From Phycisphaerales bacterium (GTDB lineage: Bacteria > Planctomycetota > Phycisphaerae > Phycisphaerales > UBA1924): DNA of 34,707 nucleotides. The stretch covers positions 1 to 34,707 of the forward strand of contig JALWOY010000225.1 in the NCBI GenBank assembly GCA_027083355.1, in the 5' to 3' direction. Every line of letters begins with the position of its first letter. Position 1 is the first letter of the stretch. Shown piece after piece: positions 8,801-16,718 of this stretch. The notes under the pieces are model-generated. The model had not been told where the DNA came from. It made no database searches and saw only the letters and a list, made by a program, of their open reading frames with translations. The position numbers were made by a program, and so were the translations under genes.

Positions 8801-9415
8801 TTCCTGGGCGAGAAGGCGTTCTTCGGGGAGGAGGGCGCGGACCAGCAGTACTTCAACAAGAACTTCATCCCGCCGAGGCTGAGGCAGAAGCTCGACGAGA
8901 TCAGCCACATGCGGATGAACCCGGACGTGACGGTTCGGAGCCGGGGTGTGATGGAGAAGTGCACGTACTGCATCCAGCGGATCAACGCGGCGCGTCGGGA
9001 GTCGAAGATCAAGGGTCTGTGGACGGAGAAGGCGCCGATCCCCGACGGGCTGTTCCAGGTGGCTTGCGAGCAGGCGTGCCCGACGGAGTCGATCATCTTC
9101 GGCGACATCCTCGACGAGCACAGCGCCGTCAGCGCTTCGCGCAACAGCGAGCGGTCGTACATGCTGCTGGGCTACCTGGACGTGCGGCCGCGGACGAGCC
9201 ACAAGATGCGGGTGCGGAACCCGAACCCCGCGATCGGTGTGCTCGACGAGCACGACCCGCTGGCGCCGCACCACGGCGGCGGGGGGCCGGAGGGGGAAGG
9301 CGGATCGCACGGATCAGAAGATGAACACGGGGCGTCGGGGGAACACGCTTTCGTTGACCCGGCCCGGCGGTTCATGGACGAGGGGTATCGCGCGAGCCTC
9401 CGCGTGCTCTCGTGA
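5891..9415 (+). CDS. actB: Alternative Complex III subunit ActB, fused molybdopterin-oxidoreductase-like and iron-sulfur protein
   Basis: The 1174-residue protein opens with the ActB-type segment around RRYWRSVEDFA (33-43) and has an internal Tat-like motif TRRGFLKLMG (71-80) rather than one at the extreme N-terminus, as in the TAT-variant-translocated family. The middle is a molybdopterin-oxidoreductase-like domain lacking the usual N-terminal cysteine cluster, as expected for ActB, which carries no molybdenum. The C-terminal ferredoxin-like domain has cluster motifs at C851/854/857/861, C908/911/916/920, C940/946/950 and C1024/1027/1059/1063. The group with only three cysteines in its motif fits the single [3Fe-4S] centre described in ActB. 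The tail is rich in Gly, His and Glu. GGAGGA precedes the ATG by 10 nt. Confidence 0.95.
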   Translation: MSTIDQCPSSVGKIEQSEDAGGLTRAAGKASPRRYWRSVEDFANDPGFRGFVEREFPAGASELAFDGGGETRRGFLKLMGASLALAGAATIPGCRRPDHKIVPYSRHEPEFVVPGKPLYFATSMPLPGGGAEGLLIETHQGRPTKVEGNPLHPVNRGRCSVESQASMLEMYDPDRLKYPTYNNPTRGRLEATWDDFKAWWNEHRDGIEGGSFAVICDKKTSPTLAAMREKVLSAFPGATWVWWDPVDARRNELEGTKIAFGSPMRVLRDFSGARCVLSLDADFLCEGPNQIPEARAFAATRRVEKPGEEMSRLYVAEAHPSGTGSLADHRWRLAPSQITALAAEVARLVLDGRGVSIPETGLDEHTAGLARAIAADLRVTADKHPGSSFVIAGKNQPAAVHALAAAMNAALGAKIEYRPATEAEADDPMASLAGLIEKMNAGVVDTLVTVGVNPLHDAPAGSGFVEALDHVRRTIAWSVLPTETSAASTWELNGAGYLESWGDTEAFDGTIAPVQPMIAPLYEPALSEIEFLALLAGEEEPDGYEIVRSVWSSHLNSTGPSFEKRFRRALHDGVLAGVRRPGANPRVDYGSVGSAVSGLSFASPPSASSLEVVFETGRLGDGRHANNGWLQELPQKGTSVVWDNPVVLSPATAKALNLLPEGGLSGMYTHEQIPEARLAELTVDGRTMTVPVWICPGMADGVAHVQLGYGRSRCGVVGSGVGFNAYGLRSAENRSGAMGAILERTAGEHPISSTQNHWSLEGRTSIVRAIDKKWFDEHADDDHVAKDDEIYGTPRRSAALNLAERLGEMAHEPDTVSIYENPFNKSVVDAAPGSAYSKGPQWGMTIDLASCTGCGLCTVACQSENNIPIVGRAEVAKGREMTWIRVDRYFSGDDLNDPEEMIHQPVACVQCENAPCETVCPVTATVHGVEGTNNMVYNRCIGTRYCANNCPYKVRRFNFFDYAVTKYNGAFLGEKAFFGEEGADQQYFNKNFIPPRLRQKLDEISHMRMNPDVTVRSRGVMEKCTYCIQRINAARRESKIKGLWTEKAPIPDGLFQVACEQACPTESIIFGDILDEHSAVSASRNSERSYMLLGYLDVRPRTSHKMRVRNPNPAIGVLDEHDPLAPHHGGGGPEGEGGSHGSEDEHGASGEHAFVDPARRFMDEGYRASLRVLS

Positions 9416-9479
9416 ATGTAGGAACGGATGACCCGGCCCCCGGCGTCGGTGGGCCGACAGCGAATCGGAGAGACAGCGC

Positions 9480-11138
9480 ATGAGCGCACTGCATCCAGAT
9501 CAGGTCACGGCCGAGCGTCTCGCGGGGCTCCGCCCGCCGGCGGGGGGGCGAGATGTGGACACGGGTCTCGGCGACGGGACGCTCGTGGAGGACCCCGCGG
9601 TCGAGTCGCCGCTGGTGCTCGGGAATCGGTCCTTCGACGACGTGACCGACATCGTGTGCGGGTACGCGGAGAACCCCCCGCCCCGCTGGTGGTACGCGGC
9701 GTTCACGGTGACGAGCACGTTCGCGGCGATCGGCGGGATGCTGATTCTGTACCTGCTGATCACGGGCGTGGGGACGTGGGGCCTGAACAACCAGGTGGAC
9801 TGGGCGTGGGACATCACGAACTTCGTTTTCTGGATCGGTATCGGCCACGCGGGGACGCTGATCAGCGCGATCCTGTGCCTGCTGAAACAGAAGTGGCGGA
9901 CGGCGGTGAACCGGTCGGCGGAGGCGATGACGATCTTCGCGGTGATCTGCGCGGGGACGTACCCGGCGATCCACGTCGGTCGGATCTGGTTCATCTGGTT
10001 CGTGTTCCCGATCCCGAACTACAACTACATCTGGCCGAACTTCCGCAGCCCGCTTTTGTGGGACGTTTTCGCGGTGAGCACGTACGCGACGGTCTCGCTG
10101 CTTTTCTGGTACATGGGGATGATCCCGGACCTGGCGACGCTGCGTGACCGCGCCGACAAGCGGCTGCGCAACGGGCTGTCCAAGCCGCTCTCGATCGAGC
10201 TTCCGGGGCGGAAGTACATCGTGATCGACTCGATCGTGCCCGACCGGATCCGGGCGTATGTCTACGGTTTCCTGGCACTGGGCTGGCGGTTCAGCAGCCG
10301 GCACTGGCACCGCTACGAGGCGGCGTACCTGATCCTGGCGGGCATCTCGACGCCGCTGGTGCTCAGCGTGCACTCGATCGTGTCGTTCGACTTCGCGACG
10401 GCGGTGCTCCCGGGCTGGCACACGACGATCTTCCCGCCGTACTTCGTGGCCGGTGCGATCTTCGGCGGTTTCGCGATGGTGCTGCTGCTGATGATCCCGC
10501 TGCGTGCGTTGCTGCCGAACTTCAAGGACCTGCTGACGCTGCGTCACCTGGAGAACATGGCCAAGATCCTGCTGGTGACGGGCATGATGGTGGGGTTCGC
10601 GTACTCGATGGAGTTCTTCATCGCGTGGTACGGGGCGAACAGCTACGAGGCGTTCGTGTTCACGAACAACCGGGCGCTCCCGACGTGGATCAGCGACAAG
10701 GGGGCGCCGTACTGGTGGGCGTACTACACGATGATCTTCTGCAACGTGATCTCGCCGCAGATCTTCTGGTCTCGCCGCCTGCGTCAGAACCCCGCGGCGA
10801 TCTGGACGGTGGCGTTGTTCGTGACGGTGGGGATGTGGTTCGAGCGGTTCGTAATCATCGTCACGAGCCTGCACCGGGCGTTCCTGCCGGGCGAGTGGGG
10901 GATGTTCTTCCCGACGTGGGTGGATATCGGGATCTTCGCGGGCACGTGCGGGATCTTCTCGACGCTGTTCCTGCTGTTCGTGAAGTTCCTGCCGACGTTC
11001 GCGATGGCGGAGCTGAAGGCGGTGATGCCGCAGGCCGACCCGCACGGCCACGGTGAGAGTTACGACCCGGCGTACATCGAGGAGAGCGAGGCGGAGTACG
11101 CCGAGCATGTCCGCGAGGAACACGAGGGGGGGCACTGA
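9480..11138 (+). CDS. actC: Alternative Complex III subunit ActC, NrfD/PsrC-type quinol-binding membrane protein
   Basis: This 552-residue protein has about ten membrane helices after a soluble N-terminus of roughly 70 residues. Family hallmarks include [11 protein letters not shown] before the first helix, [18 protein letters not shown], and [10 protein letters not shown]. NrfD-like subunits bind quinol at the membrane interface and pass electrons to the ActB clusters. The C-terminal tail is acidic and His/Glu-rich. The ATG at 9480 follows a GGAG site. The gene ends 1 bp before actD, so the two are probably translationally coupled. Confidence 0.95.
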   Translation: MSALHPDQVTAERLAGLRPPAGGRDVDTGLGDGTLVEDPAVESPLVLGNRSFDDVTDIVCGYAENPPPRWWYAAFTVTSTFAAIGGMLILYLLITGVGTWGLNNQVDWAWDITNFVFWIGIGHAGTLISAILCLLKQKWRTAVNRSAEAMTIFAVICAGTYPAIHVGRIWFIWFVFPIPNYNYIWPNFRSPLLWDVFAVSTYATVSLLFWYMGMIPDLATLRDRADKRLRNGLSKPLSIELPGRKYIVIDSIVPDRIRAYVYGFLALGWRFSSRHWHRYEAAYLILAGISTPLVLSVHSIVSFDFATAVLPGWHTTIFPPYFVAGAIFGGFAMVLLLMIPLRALLPNFKDLLTLRHLENMAKILLVTGMMVGFAYSMEFFIAWYGANSYEAFVFTNNRALPTWISDKGAPYWWAYYTMIFCNVISPQIFWSRRLRQNPAAIWTVALFVTVGMWFERFVIIVTSLHRAFLPGEWGMFFPTWVDIGIFAGTCGIFSTLFLLFVKFLPTFAMAELKAVMPQADPHGHGESYDPAYIEESEAEYAEHVREEHEGGH

Positions 11139-11139
11139 G

Positions 11140-11748
11140 ATGTCGCAGATGATCTCCGACTACCTGCCGTTTATCCGCCCGCCGATGTCGCGGTTCGTGA
11201 CCGAGCGGGGCAACCCGGTGTACGGGGTGATGGCCGAGTACGAGACGACGCCCGACGTGTTCCACGCGGCGGAGAAGATCCGCGACGCGGGCTACAAGCG
11301 TTGGGACGTGCACGCGCCGTTCCCGATCCACGGGATCGAGCACGCGATGGGTCACCCGAAGACGAAGCTGCCGTACATCGTTTTCGTGATCGCGATGTGC
11401 GGGGCGCTCGGGGCGTGGGCGTTGCAGTACTGGATCACCGCGGTGGATTACCCGGGGTTCACGGTGCAGGGCAAGCCGTTCGACGCGTGGGAGCCGTTCA
11501 CGATGATCATCTTCGAGCTGGGCGTGCTGTCGGCGGCGTTCGCGTCGCTTTTCGGGATGCTGATGCTCAACGGGCTGCCGCGTTGGCACCACCCCCTGTT
11601 CGGCAGCGAGCGGTTTCTTGAGTCGAGCCAGGGGAAGCTGCTGATCGTGATCGAGGCGAACGACCCGGCGTTCGACCCGGAGGAGACGCGCCGGTTGCTC
11701 GAAGAGACGGGCGGCCGGGAGATCGTGCTGATCGAGGACGAGGATTGA
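11140..11748 (+). CDS. actD: Alternative Complex III subunit ActD (DUF3341)
   Basis: The 202-residue protein shows the DUF3341 pattern: VYGVMAEYETTPDVFHAAEKI, YKRWDVHAPFPIHGI, two central membrane helices, and a soluble C-terminal end with FERFLESSQ-like sequence (SERFLESSQGK). ActD is a membrane subunit of the complex without known cofactors. I chose the ATG at 11140, 1 bp after the actC stop, with a G-rich site just upstream; a longer in-frame start at 11053 would overlap actC and adds a non-conserved arginine-rich stretch. Confidence 0.93.
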   Translation: MSQMISDYLPFIRPPMSRFVTERGNPVYGVMAEYETTPDVFHAAEKIRDAGYKRWDVHAPFPIHGIEHAMGHPKTKLPYIVFVIAMCGALGAWALQYWITAVDYPGFTVQGKPFDAWEPFTMIIFELGVLSAAFASLFGMLMLNGLPRWHHPLFGSERFLESSQGKLLIVIEANDPAFDPEETRRLLEETGGREIVLIEDED

Positions 11749-11809
11749 ACGGAAAAGGCATCGGGGCACGACGTTGCGAGGCCGCCGGTCGGCGGTGACA
11801 GGACCTGAG

Positions 11810-12604
11810 ATGAAGCGAGCGATTCTGACAACCGGTGCGGCGTTTTTGGCGGGCGGGCTGCTCGCCGCGCCGCTGGCGGGATGTCGGGGCGACCGGACGG
11901 ACAAACCCCCGCGTCGGTTCTTCCCCGATCTGGACGACCAACCGAAGTGGGACCCGCAGGAGACGACCACGTTCTATCCGGACGGGATCGTCGAGCGGCA
12001 GACCCCGGCGCACGCCGTCCCGTTCGCGTCGGTCGATTTCGATCCGACCGCATACGCGGACGAGGCTTGGGCGAAACCGTATCTCGACCGCCGGGCGGAC
12101 ATGCTGGCGGAGGACGACGCGGTGTACCGCGGGGTCGAGGTGGACGCCGACGGGGTGGCGACGTATGTCGACGAGATCCCGGTCGAGGTGACCCGGCCGA
12201 TGATCGAGCGCGGGCGGCACATGTTCAACATCTACTGTGTCGCGTGCCACGGCTACCTCGGCGACGGCAAGGGGATGGTCGGGGTCCGGTGGAACTACCC
12301 GCCGGCGAACCTGACGGGCGATGTCTACCGCGACCGGGCCAACCGCCAGGGCAAGGACGGGTACATCTTCCACACCATCCGCAACGGGCTCGACGGCCCG
12401 GACGGCGCGAACCGGATGCCCGAATACGGGCACGCGATCGGCGTGATGGACGCGTGGGCGGTGGTGGCGTATGTGCGTTCGCTCCAGAAGGCCCGCGGGT
12501 CGGACTGGGCCGACCTGCCCGCGAGCGACCGCGAGGAGCTTGGCGAGCCCACGCCGCCGGGGGGTGATCAGGGCGACCAGCCGAAGGACGGGGGTGCATC
12601 GTGA
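11810..12604 (+). CDS. actE: Alternative Complex III subunit ActE, monoheme cytochrome c lipoprotein
   Basis: The 264-residue protein begins with a lipoprotein signal peptide ending in LAGC (Cys25). It has one heme site, CVACH (143-147), and a downstream methionine in RMPEYG (M203) as the probable sixth ligand. ActE is thought to hand electrons from the complex to the next carrier, here probably the cytochrome c domain of CoxB. I chose ATG at 11810, which puts the signal peptide at the N-terminus; an in-frame ATG at 11774 adds 12 residues. The stop overlaps the actF start by 4 bp. Confidence 0.93.
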   Translation: MKRAILTTGAAFLAGGLLAAPLAGCRGDRTDKPPRRFFPDLDDQPKWDPQETTTFYPDGIVERQTPAHAVPFASVDFDPTAYADEAWAKPYLDRRADMLAEDDAVYRGVEVDADGVATYVDEIPVEVTRPMIERGRHMFNIYCVACHGYLGDGKGMVGVRWNYPPANLTGDVYRDRANRQGKDGYIFHTIRNGLDGPDGANRMPEYGHAIGVMDAWAVVAYVRSLQKARGSDWADLPASDREELGEPTPPGGDQGDQPKDGGAS

Positions 12605-13962
12605 TCAGGATCACGTCCGACTACGACCCGACGGTGACTGTGCAGCCGGCGCCCGCGGTGCACGGCGTCGGCCCGGAGATGACCGACGATCAGTACGAGC
12701 AATATCTCGCGAAACTGGCCGCCAACGAGGACCTCAAGGGCGAGAACGTCCGGCTTCCGGCGGGGGCGGGGGCCGGTCTTTCGAGGGGGCTGCTGGCGCT
12801 GGGCATCGTGCTGCTGGCGTTGACGCTCTTCGGGGCGTTCGTGCACACCCCGGCGCACGCGCTGGCCTCGTTCGAGGTCGGGGTGTTCACGGTGCTGGCG
12901 TGCTGCCTCGGGTCGTTGTTTCACGTCATGCTCTTCCAGGCGCTCAACGCCTACTGGCCCGTGACCATCCGAAGGCAGCTCGAGAACGCGGCGGGCCTGA
13001 TCTGGCTTCCGCTGCTGGGGATGGTGGTCGTCGTGTGCATCGAGCTGTTCTCGAGCGTGACGGCGGGGCACGGCGTTCTGTTCCGCTGGCTCGACGCCGG
13101 GGCACACGAGTCCCACCTGCTCGAGCACAAGGGGGGCTATCTGAACCTCGGCTTCCTGCTTTTCCGGTTCGTGATCTACGCCGTGCTGTGGCTGTTCCTG
13201 GCCCGCTCGATGGTCTCGATGAGCCGGGAGCAGGACGCTACGGGCGACCGGATGCTCACCGCGGCGATGCGTCGCCGGGGCACGCTCGGGCTGCTGATCT
13301 TCGCGCTCTCGGTCGCGTTCGCGAGCTTCGATTTCCTGATGAGCCTCGACTACCGGTTCTTCAGCACGATGTGGGGTGTCTACTTCTTCGCGGGCGCGGC
13401 GCTCAGCGGCGTGGCGCTGTGCGCGGTGGTGTGCAGCGTGCTCCGGCTCACCGGGCGGCTGACCAACGTCGTCGGCGACGAGCATTTCCATGACCTCGGC
13501 AAGCTGCTGTTCGCCTTCGGCGCCTGCTTCTGGGCGTATATCGCCTTCAGCCAGTATTTCCTGATCTGGTACGGCAACCTCCCCGAAGAGACGGCGTATT
13601 TCGTCTACCGCAAGAGCGGGGGATGGGAGTACGTCTCGATGCTGCTGGTCGTCGCCCACTTCGTGGTGCCGTTCTTCCTGTTGATCACGCGCAAGACGAA
13701 GCGGAACGTGCTCCTGCTCGGCCTGCTGGGGGCCTATGTGCTCGCGACGGAGATCCTCGACATGATCTGGATCATCCGCCCGATGGCGGGTGTCCGTGAC
13801 CCGTCGATCAGCCCCGTGAGCTGGTGGCTCGATGTCGTCGCCATCGGCGGGGTGCTTGCGGTGTTCGCGGGGTTCCTGATCCGCGAGATCGGGTCGGCCC
13901 CGCTGATCCCCATGAAGGACCCCAGACTCCAGAAATGCCTTGAGCACAAGAACTACGTCTGA
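12601..13962 (+). CDS. actF: Alternative Complex III subunit ActF, polytopic membrane protein
   Basis: This 453-residue protein has about ten membrane helices and is homologous in character to ActC. Features include SLFHVMLFQALNAYWPVTIRR, FASFDFLMSLDYRFFSTMWG with its acidic pair in a helix, FAFGACFWAYIAFSQYFLIWY and a C-terminal helix pair. ActF is proposed to take part in ion translocation, though this is debated. Translation starts at GTG 12601, inside the actE stop (GTGA overlap), with an AAGGACGGGGG site upstream. A 127-bp AT-richer gap follows. Confidence 0.94.
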   Translation: MIRITSDYDPTVTVQPAPAVHGVGPEMTDDQYEQYLAKLAANEDLKGENVRLPAGAGAGLSRGLLALGIVLLALTLFGAFVHTPAHALASFEVGVFTVLACCLGSLFHVMLFQALNAYWPVTIRRQLENAAGLIWLPLLGMVVVVCIELFSSVTAGHGVLFRWLDAGAHESHLLEHKGGYLNLGFLLFRFVIYAVLWLFLARSMVSMSREQDATGDRMLTAAMRRRGTLGLLIFALSVAFASFDFLMSLDYRFFSTMWGVYFFAGAALSGVALCAVVCSVLRLTGRLTNVVGDEHFHDLGKLLFAFGACFWAYIAFSQYFLIWYGNLPEETAYFVYRKSGGWEYVSMLLVVAHFVVPFFLLITRKTKRNVLLLGLLGAYVLATEILDMIWIIRPMAGVRDPSISPVSWWLDVVAIGGVLAVFAGFLIREIGSAPLIPMKDPRLQKCLEHKNYV

Positions 13963-14000
13963 CCCGCGGAACAGAGGAAACAGACCGCAAAAGATTTTCC

Positions 14001-14029
14001 TTGCTTTTGTTCTGTGGTTTGAGAATATT
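14001..14029 (+). promoter_or_regulatory. Possible internal promoter before the small membrane protein and oxidase genes
   Basis: The 127-bp gap after actF is conspicuously AT-rich. TTGCTT (14001-14006) and AATATT (14024-14029) are separated by 17 nt, in the right orientation and about 60 bp before the next start. CAAAAG/CTTTTG arms at 13988-14009 overlap the -35 element. The -35 match is only partial, so this is tentative. Confidence 0.3.
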
Positions 14030-14089
14030 TGTGACCGGACAAGAAAACACGCCCGTACACTCGGCCGGGCATCTGGATAGAGGACAGGC

Positions 14090-14551
14090 ATGTCAGATCA
14101 CGGCGGTCAACACGACGACTGGTTCCGGCATTCACCCGAGGAGGGGCTGCCGCAGCATGAGCACGCGGGGCATGTCAACACCACCACCATTGGGTTGACG
14201 TTGCTCGTCATCGTTTTCGGCGTGCTGGGCACGGTGATTCTGCTGTCGATGTATTACGTCAGTTACACCACCACCCTCAAGGCCGAGCGTCAGGAGGGCA
14301 CCCAGTCCGCCGCGGAGTATCTCGCCTACCGCGACAACGCCGAGCGGGCGTTGTCGTCGTTCGGCTGGGCCGATCGCAACGCGGGGAAGGTCAACGTGCC
14401 GATCGATCGCGCGATGGACGAGGTCGTCGCGTATTACAACCGTCCGGGTCGGCACGCGCGTGCCGCGTGGCACGGCCCGTCGCGGGAGGCGGCTCGGGCC
14501 CCGGGCGGGTCCGGTTCGATCGCGATGGAGGCTTCGCGGTCGGATGACTAA
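14090..14551 (+). CDS. Small one-helix membrane protein between actF and SCO, function unknown
   Basis: This 153-residue protein has a His/Asp/Glu-rich N-terminus (1-29), one membrane helix (about 33-57) and a soluble C-terminal part. The block FGWADRNAGKVNVPIDRAMD (91-110) resembles, from memory, an IPI(D/E)RAM motif in small proteins beside SCO and oxidase genes of other bacteria. GAGG lies about 8 nt upstream of the ATG. Its position suggests an accessory subunit or assembly factor of Complex III or the oxidase; the one-helix shape also recalls the extra small helix seen in Complex III structures, but that link is inference. The C-terminal 25 residues are low-complexity Ala/Arg/Gly. Confidence 0.85.
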   Translation: MSDHGGQHDDWFRHSPEEGLPQHEHAGHVNTTTIGLTLLVIVFGVLGTVILLSMYYVSYTTTLKAERQEGTQSAAEYLAYRDNAERALSSFGWADRNAGKVNVPIDRAMDEVVAYYNRPGRHARAAWHGPSREAARAPGGSGSIAMEASRSDD

Positions 14552-15479
14552 CGGGCCGGGTTCAACTTCTCTGCGTCCGGGTCCGGAGCGGGTTGTTCGC
14601 TGGATCACGTGGGCGTTGTGCCTCGTGTCGATGATCGCCGCGGCCGACGCGCAGGTGCTCACGGACAAGCCCCCCGAGGCGCTCGACGGGGTCACGGTCG
14701 ACGAGAAGCTCGGCGAGCGGCTCCCGATCAATCTGACATTCACCGACAGCACGGGCGAGGTCGTGCCGCTGACGAAATATTTCGACGGCGAGAAGCCGGT
14801 CGTGCTGGCGTTGGTGTATTTCGGCTGTCCGGTGATCTGCCCGCTGGTGATGGACCGGCTGTCGGCGAGCTTCCGTGAACTGGACTACACGATCGGCGAG
14901 GATTACAACGTCGTTGTCGTCAGCATCGACCACACCGAGGGCGTCACCGAGTCGAGCACCCGCAAGCAGAGCGATCTGGCCGGGTATCTGAACGCCCACG
15001 GCGGCGACGCGGGCCGGGTCTCGGCGGGGTGGGGTTTCCTCACGGGCGACCCGACGAGCATCAAGATGCTCGCCGACGCGTGCGGGTGGATCTTCAAGCC
15101 CCTGCCCAACGGTGAGTTCGCCCACCCCGCGGCGGTGATGGTCGCGTCGCCGGACGGGGTGCTGACGCGTTATCTCTACGGCTTTGATTACCCGGTGAAA
15201 CAGCTGAAGCTCAGCCTGCTGGACGCGAGCGAGGGCAAGATCGCTTCGAGCCTGGGCGACCGGGTGCTGTTTTATTGCTATCACTACGACCCGGCGGCGG
15301 GGGCGTACTCGATGGAGGCGATGGCGGTGATGCGGATCGCCGGGGTGCTGACCGTCGTGGTGCTCTCGGGGCTGATCGGCGGGCTGCTGCTGGTCGAGCG
15401 GGTCCGCAAGAAGAGCAAGATGCGTGAGAAGAATCCCGGAAGCGGCGTGGCCGACGGCGCGGCGCCGATCAGAGTCTGA
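14544..15479 (+). CDS. sco: SCO1/SenC family copper chaperone for cytochrome c oxidase
   Basis: The 311-residue protein has an N-terminal signal or anchor (about 17-35), a thioredoxin-fold domain with the copper site CPVICP (Cys95 and Cys99) after VYFG, a distal copper-ligand histidine in FAHPAAV (His194), and a C-terminal membrane helix around 270-292 with a basic tail. SCO proteins deliver copper to, or reduce, the CuA centre of subunit II, encoded immediately downstream. The chosen ATG at 14544 overlaps the end of the previous gene by 8 bp; GGAGG lies 12 nt upstream, slightly far. An in-frame start at 14460 would add 28 basic residues inside the previous gene and looks unlikely. Confidence 0.9.
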   Translation: MTNGPGSTSLRPGPERVVRWITWALCLVSMIAAADAQVLTDKPPEALDGVTVDEKLGERLPINLTFTDSTGEVVPLTKYFDGEKPVVLALVYFGCPVICPLVMDRLSASFRELDYTIGEDYNVVVVSIDHTEGVTESSTRKQSDLAGYLNAHGGDAGRVSAGWGFLTGDPTSIKMLADACGWIFKPLPNGEFAHPAAVMVASPDGVLTRYLYGFDYPVKQLKLSLLDASEGKIASSLGDRVLFYCYHYDPAAGAYSMEAMAVMRIAGVLTVVVLSGLIGGLLLVERVRKKSKMREKNPGSGVADGAAPIRV

Positions 15480-15500
15480 CTGGCAAGGCAGAGGAAGCCC

Positions 15501-16655
15501 ATGTTTTCATCGCTGACACTCGCGACGGTCCCCCCGCTGAAGCTCGCGTACAAGAACGAGAGCGGTGCCGCGCACGGTCTCGAGGCGTTGTTCTTCCGCG
15601 GCAAGGCGATGGGCGACGCGGGGCTGAGCACCGACGGGCTGTTCATGCTGATCTTCTGGTTCAGCGCGTTCTTCTTCGTACTGCTGATGGTCCTGATGGT
15701 CTACTGGGGGTTCTTCAAATACCGTCGGCGTCCGGGCGTGCCGGCACCGATCAGCCCGAGCCACCATCCGCTGCTCGAGATCGTGTGGACGGTCGTGCCT
15801 TCGAGCGCGCTGCTGGTGATCTTCCTTCTCGGGTTGTGGACCTACACGGATCGGCACGTGGCCTACGCCGACGCGTTGAACCTGAACGTCAAGGCGTGGA
15901 AGTGGGCGTGGGGCGTCACGTATCCGAACGGCGCCGAGAGCCAGTGGAAGCTGCCGCTGGACCCGGGATCGACGGCGATGGCGCCGGTGTTCGTGGTGCC
16001 CGAGGACACGAATATCTCGTTGACGCTGACGAGCCAGGACGTGATCCATTCGTTCTGGATTCCCGATTTCCGCGCGAAGATGGACGTGTTCCCGAACCGG
16101 TACAGCGCGTTCAATTTCAGGACGCCCAAGCTCGCGACGGGCGTGGATTACCAGGATCATTGGATCTTCTGCGCCGAGTACTGCGGGGACCTGCACTCCG
16201 ACATGGCGGGCATCCTGCGCGTGGTGCCTTACGCGGATTACGTCGACATCACCGAGAACCAGTGGGCGACGGGGAATCTGTCGCCCGCGGAGATCGGCCA
16301 GCGGGTGTACGAGGCCAAGTGCGCCACGTGCCACACGGTGGACGGCTCGCCGCGGATCGGGCCGACATGGAAGGGCACGTTCGGCAGCGAGGTGACGCTG
16401 GCCGACGGGTCGACGGTGCTGGCCGACGAGAACTACATCCGGGAGTCGATCCTGGAGCCGGGCGCGAAGATCCACGCCGGGTTCGCCAACCAGATGCCGC
16501 CGTTCCAGGGGCTGCTGAGCGACGCGCAGCTGGACGGCCTGATCGCGTATATCAAGAGTCTCGGGGTGTCGGACGAGCCGAAGGAAGGCGAGGGGGCCGA
16601 TGACGCCGGGCAGGAAGAACAGGAGCAGCCCCCGGCGGACTCCGGCGAGGGCTGA
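15501..16655 (+). CDS. coxB: Cytochrome c oxidase subunit II with fused cytochrome c (caa3 type)
   Basis: The 384-residue protein has two N-terminal membrane helices (about 47-70 and 92-113), the aromatic WKWAWG stretch (133-138), and the binuclear CuA site: His183, then Cys224, Cys228, His232 and Met235 in CAEYCGDLHSDM. A cytochrome c domain follows, with CATCH (274-278) and Met332 in NQMPPFQG. The fusion defines a caa3-type oxidase, in which the attached cytochrome receives electrons from Complex III without a soluble carrier. The C-terminal tail is Glu/Gln/Pro-rich. GAGGAAG precedes the ATG. Confidence 0.96.
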   Translation: MFSSLTLATVPPLKLAYKNESGAAHGLEALFFRGKAMGDAGLSTDGLFMLIFWFSAFFFVLLMVLMVYWGFFKYRRRPGVPAPISPSHHPLLEIVWTVVPSSALLVIFLLGLWTYTDRHVAYADALNLNVKAWKWAWGVTYPNGAESQWKLPLDPGSTAMAPVFVVPEDTNISLTLTSQDVIHSFWIPDFRAKMDVFPNRYSAFNFRTPKLATGVDYQDHWIFCAEYCGDLHSDMAGILRVVPYADYVDITENQWATGNLSPAEIGQRVYEAKCATCHTVDGSPRIGPTWKGTFGSEVTLADGSTVLADENYIRESILEPGAKIHAGFANQMPPFQGLLSDAQLDGLIAYIKSLGVSDEPKEGEGADDAGQEEQEQPPADSGEG

Positions 16656-16718
16656 GGCAACGAGCCGGGCGGGTTCGCCCGGGCAGACCCGCGCTGCGGC
16701 GCGGCGAGGAGATCGATC

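Noticed and set aside
5891-9415. Catalytic molybdenum enzyme
   Set aside because: ActB of Alternative Complex III is known to lack the molybdenum cofactor, and the N-terminal cysteine cluster is missing.
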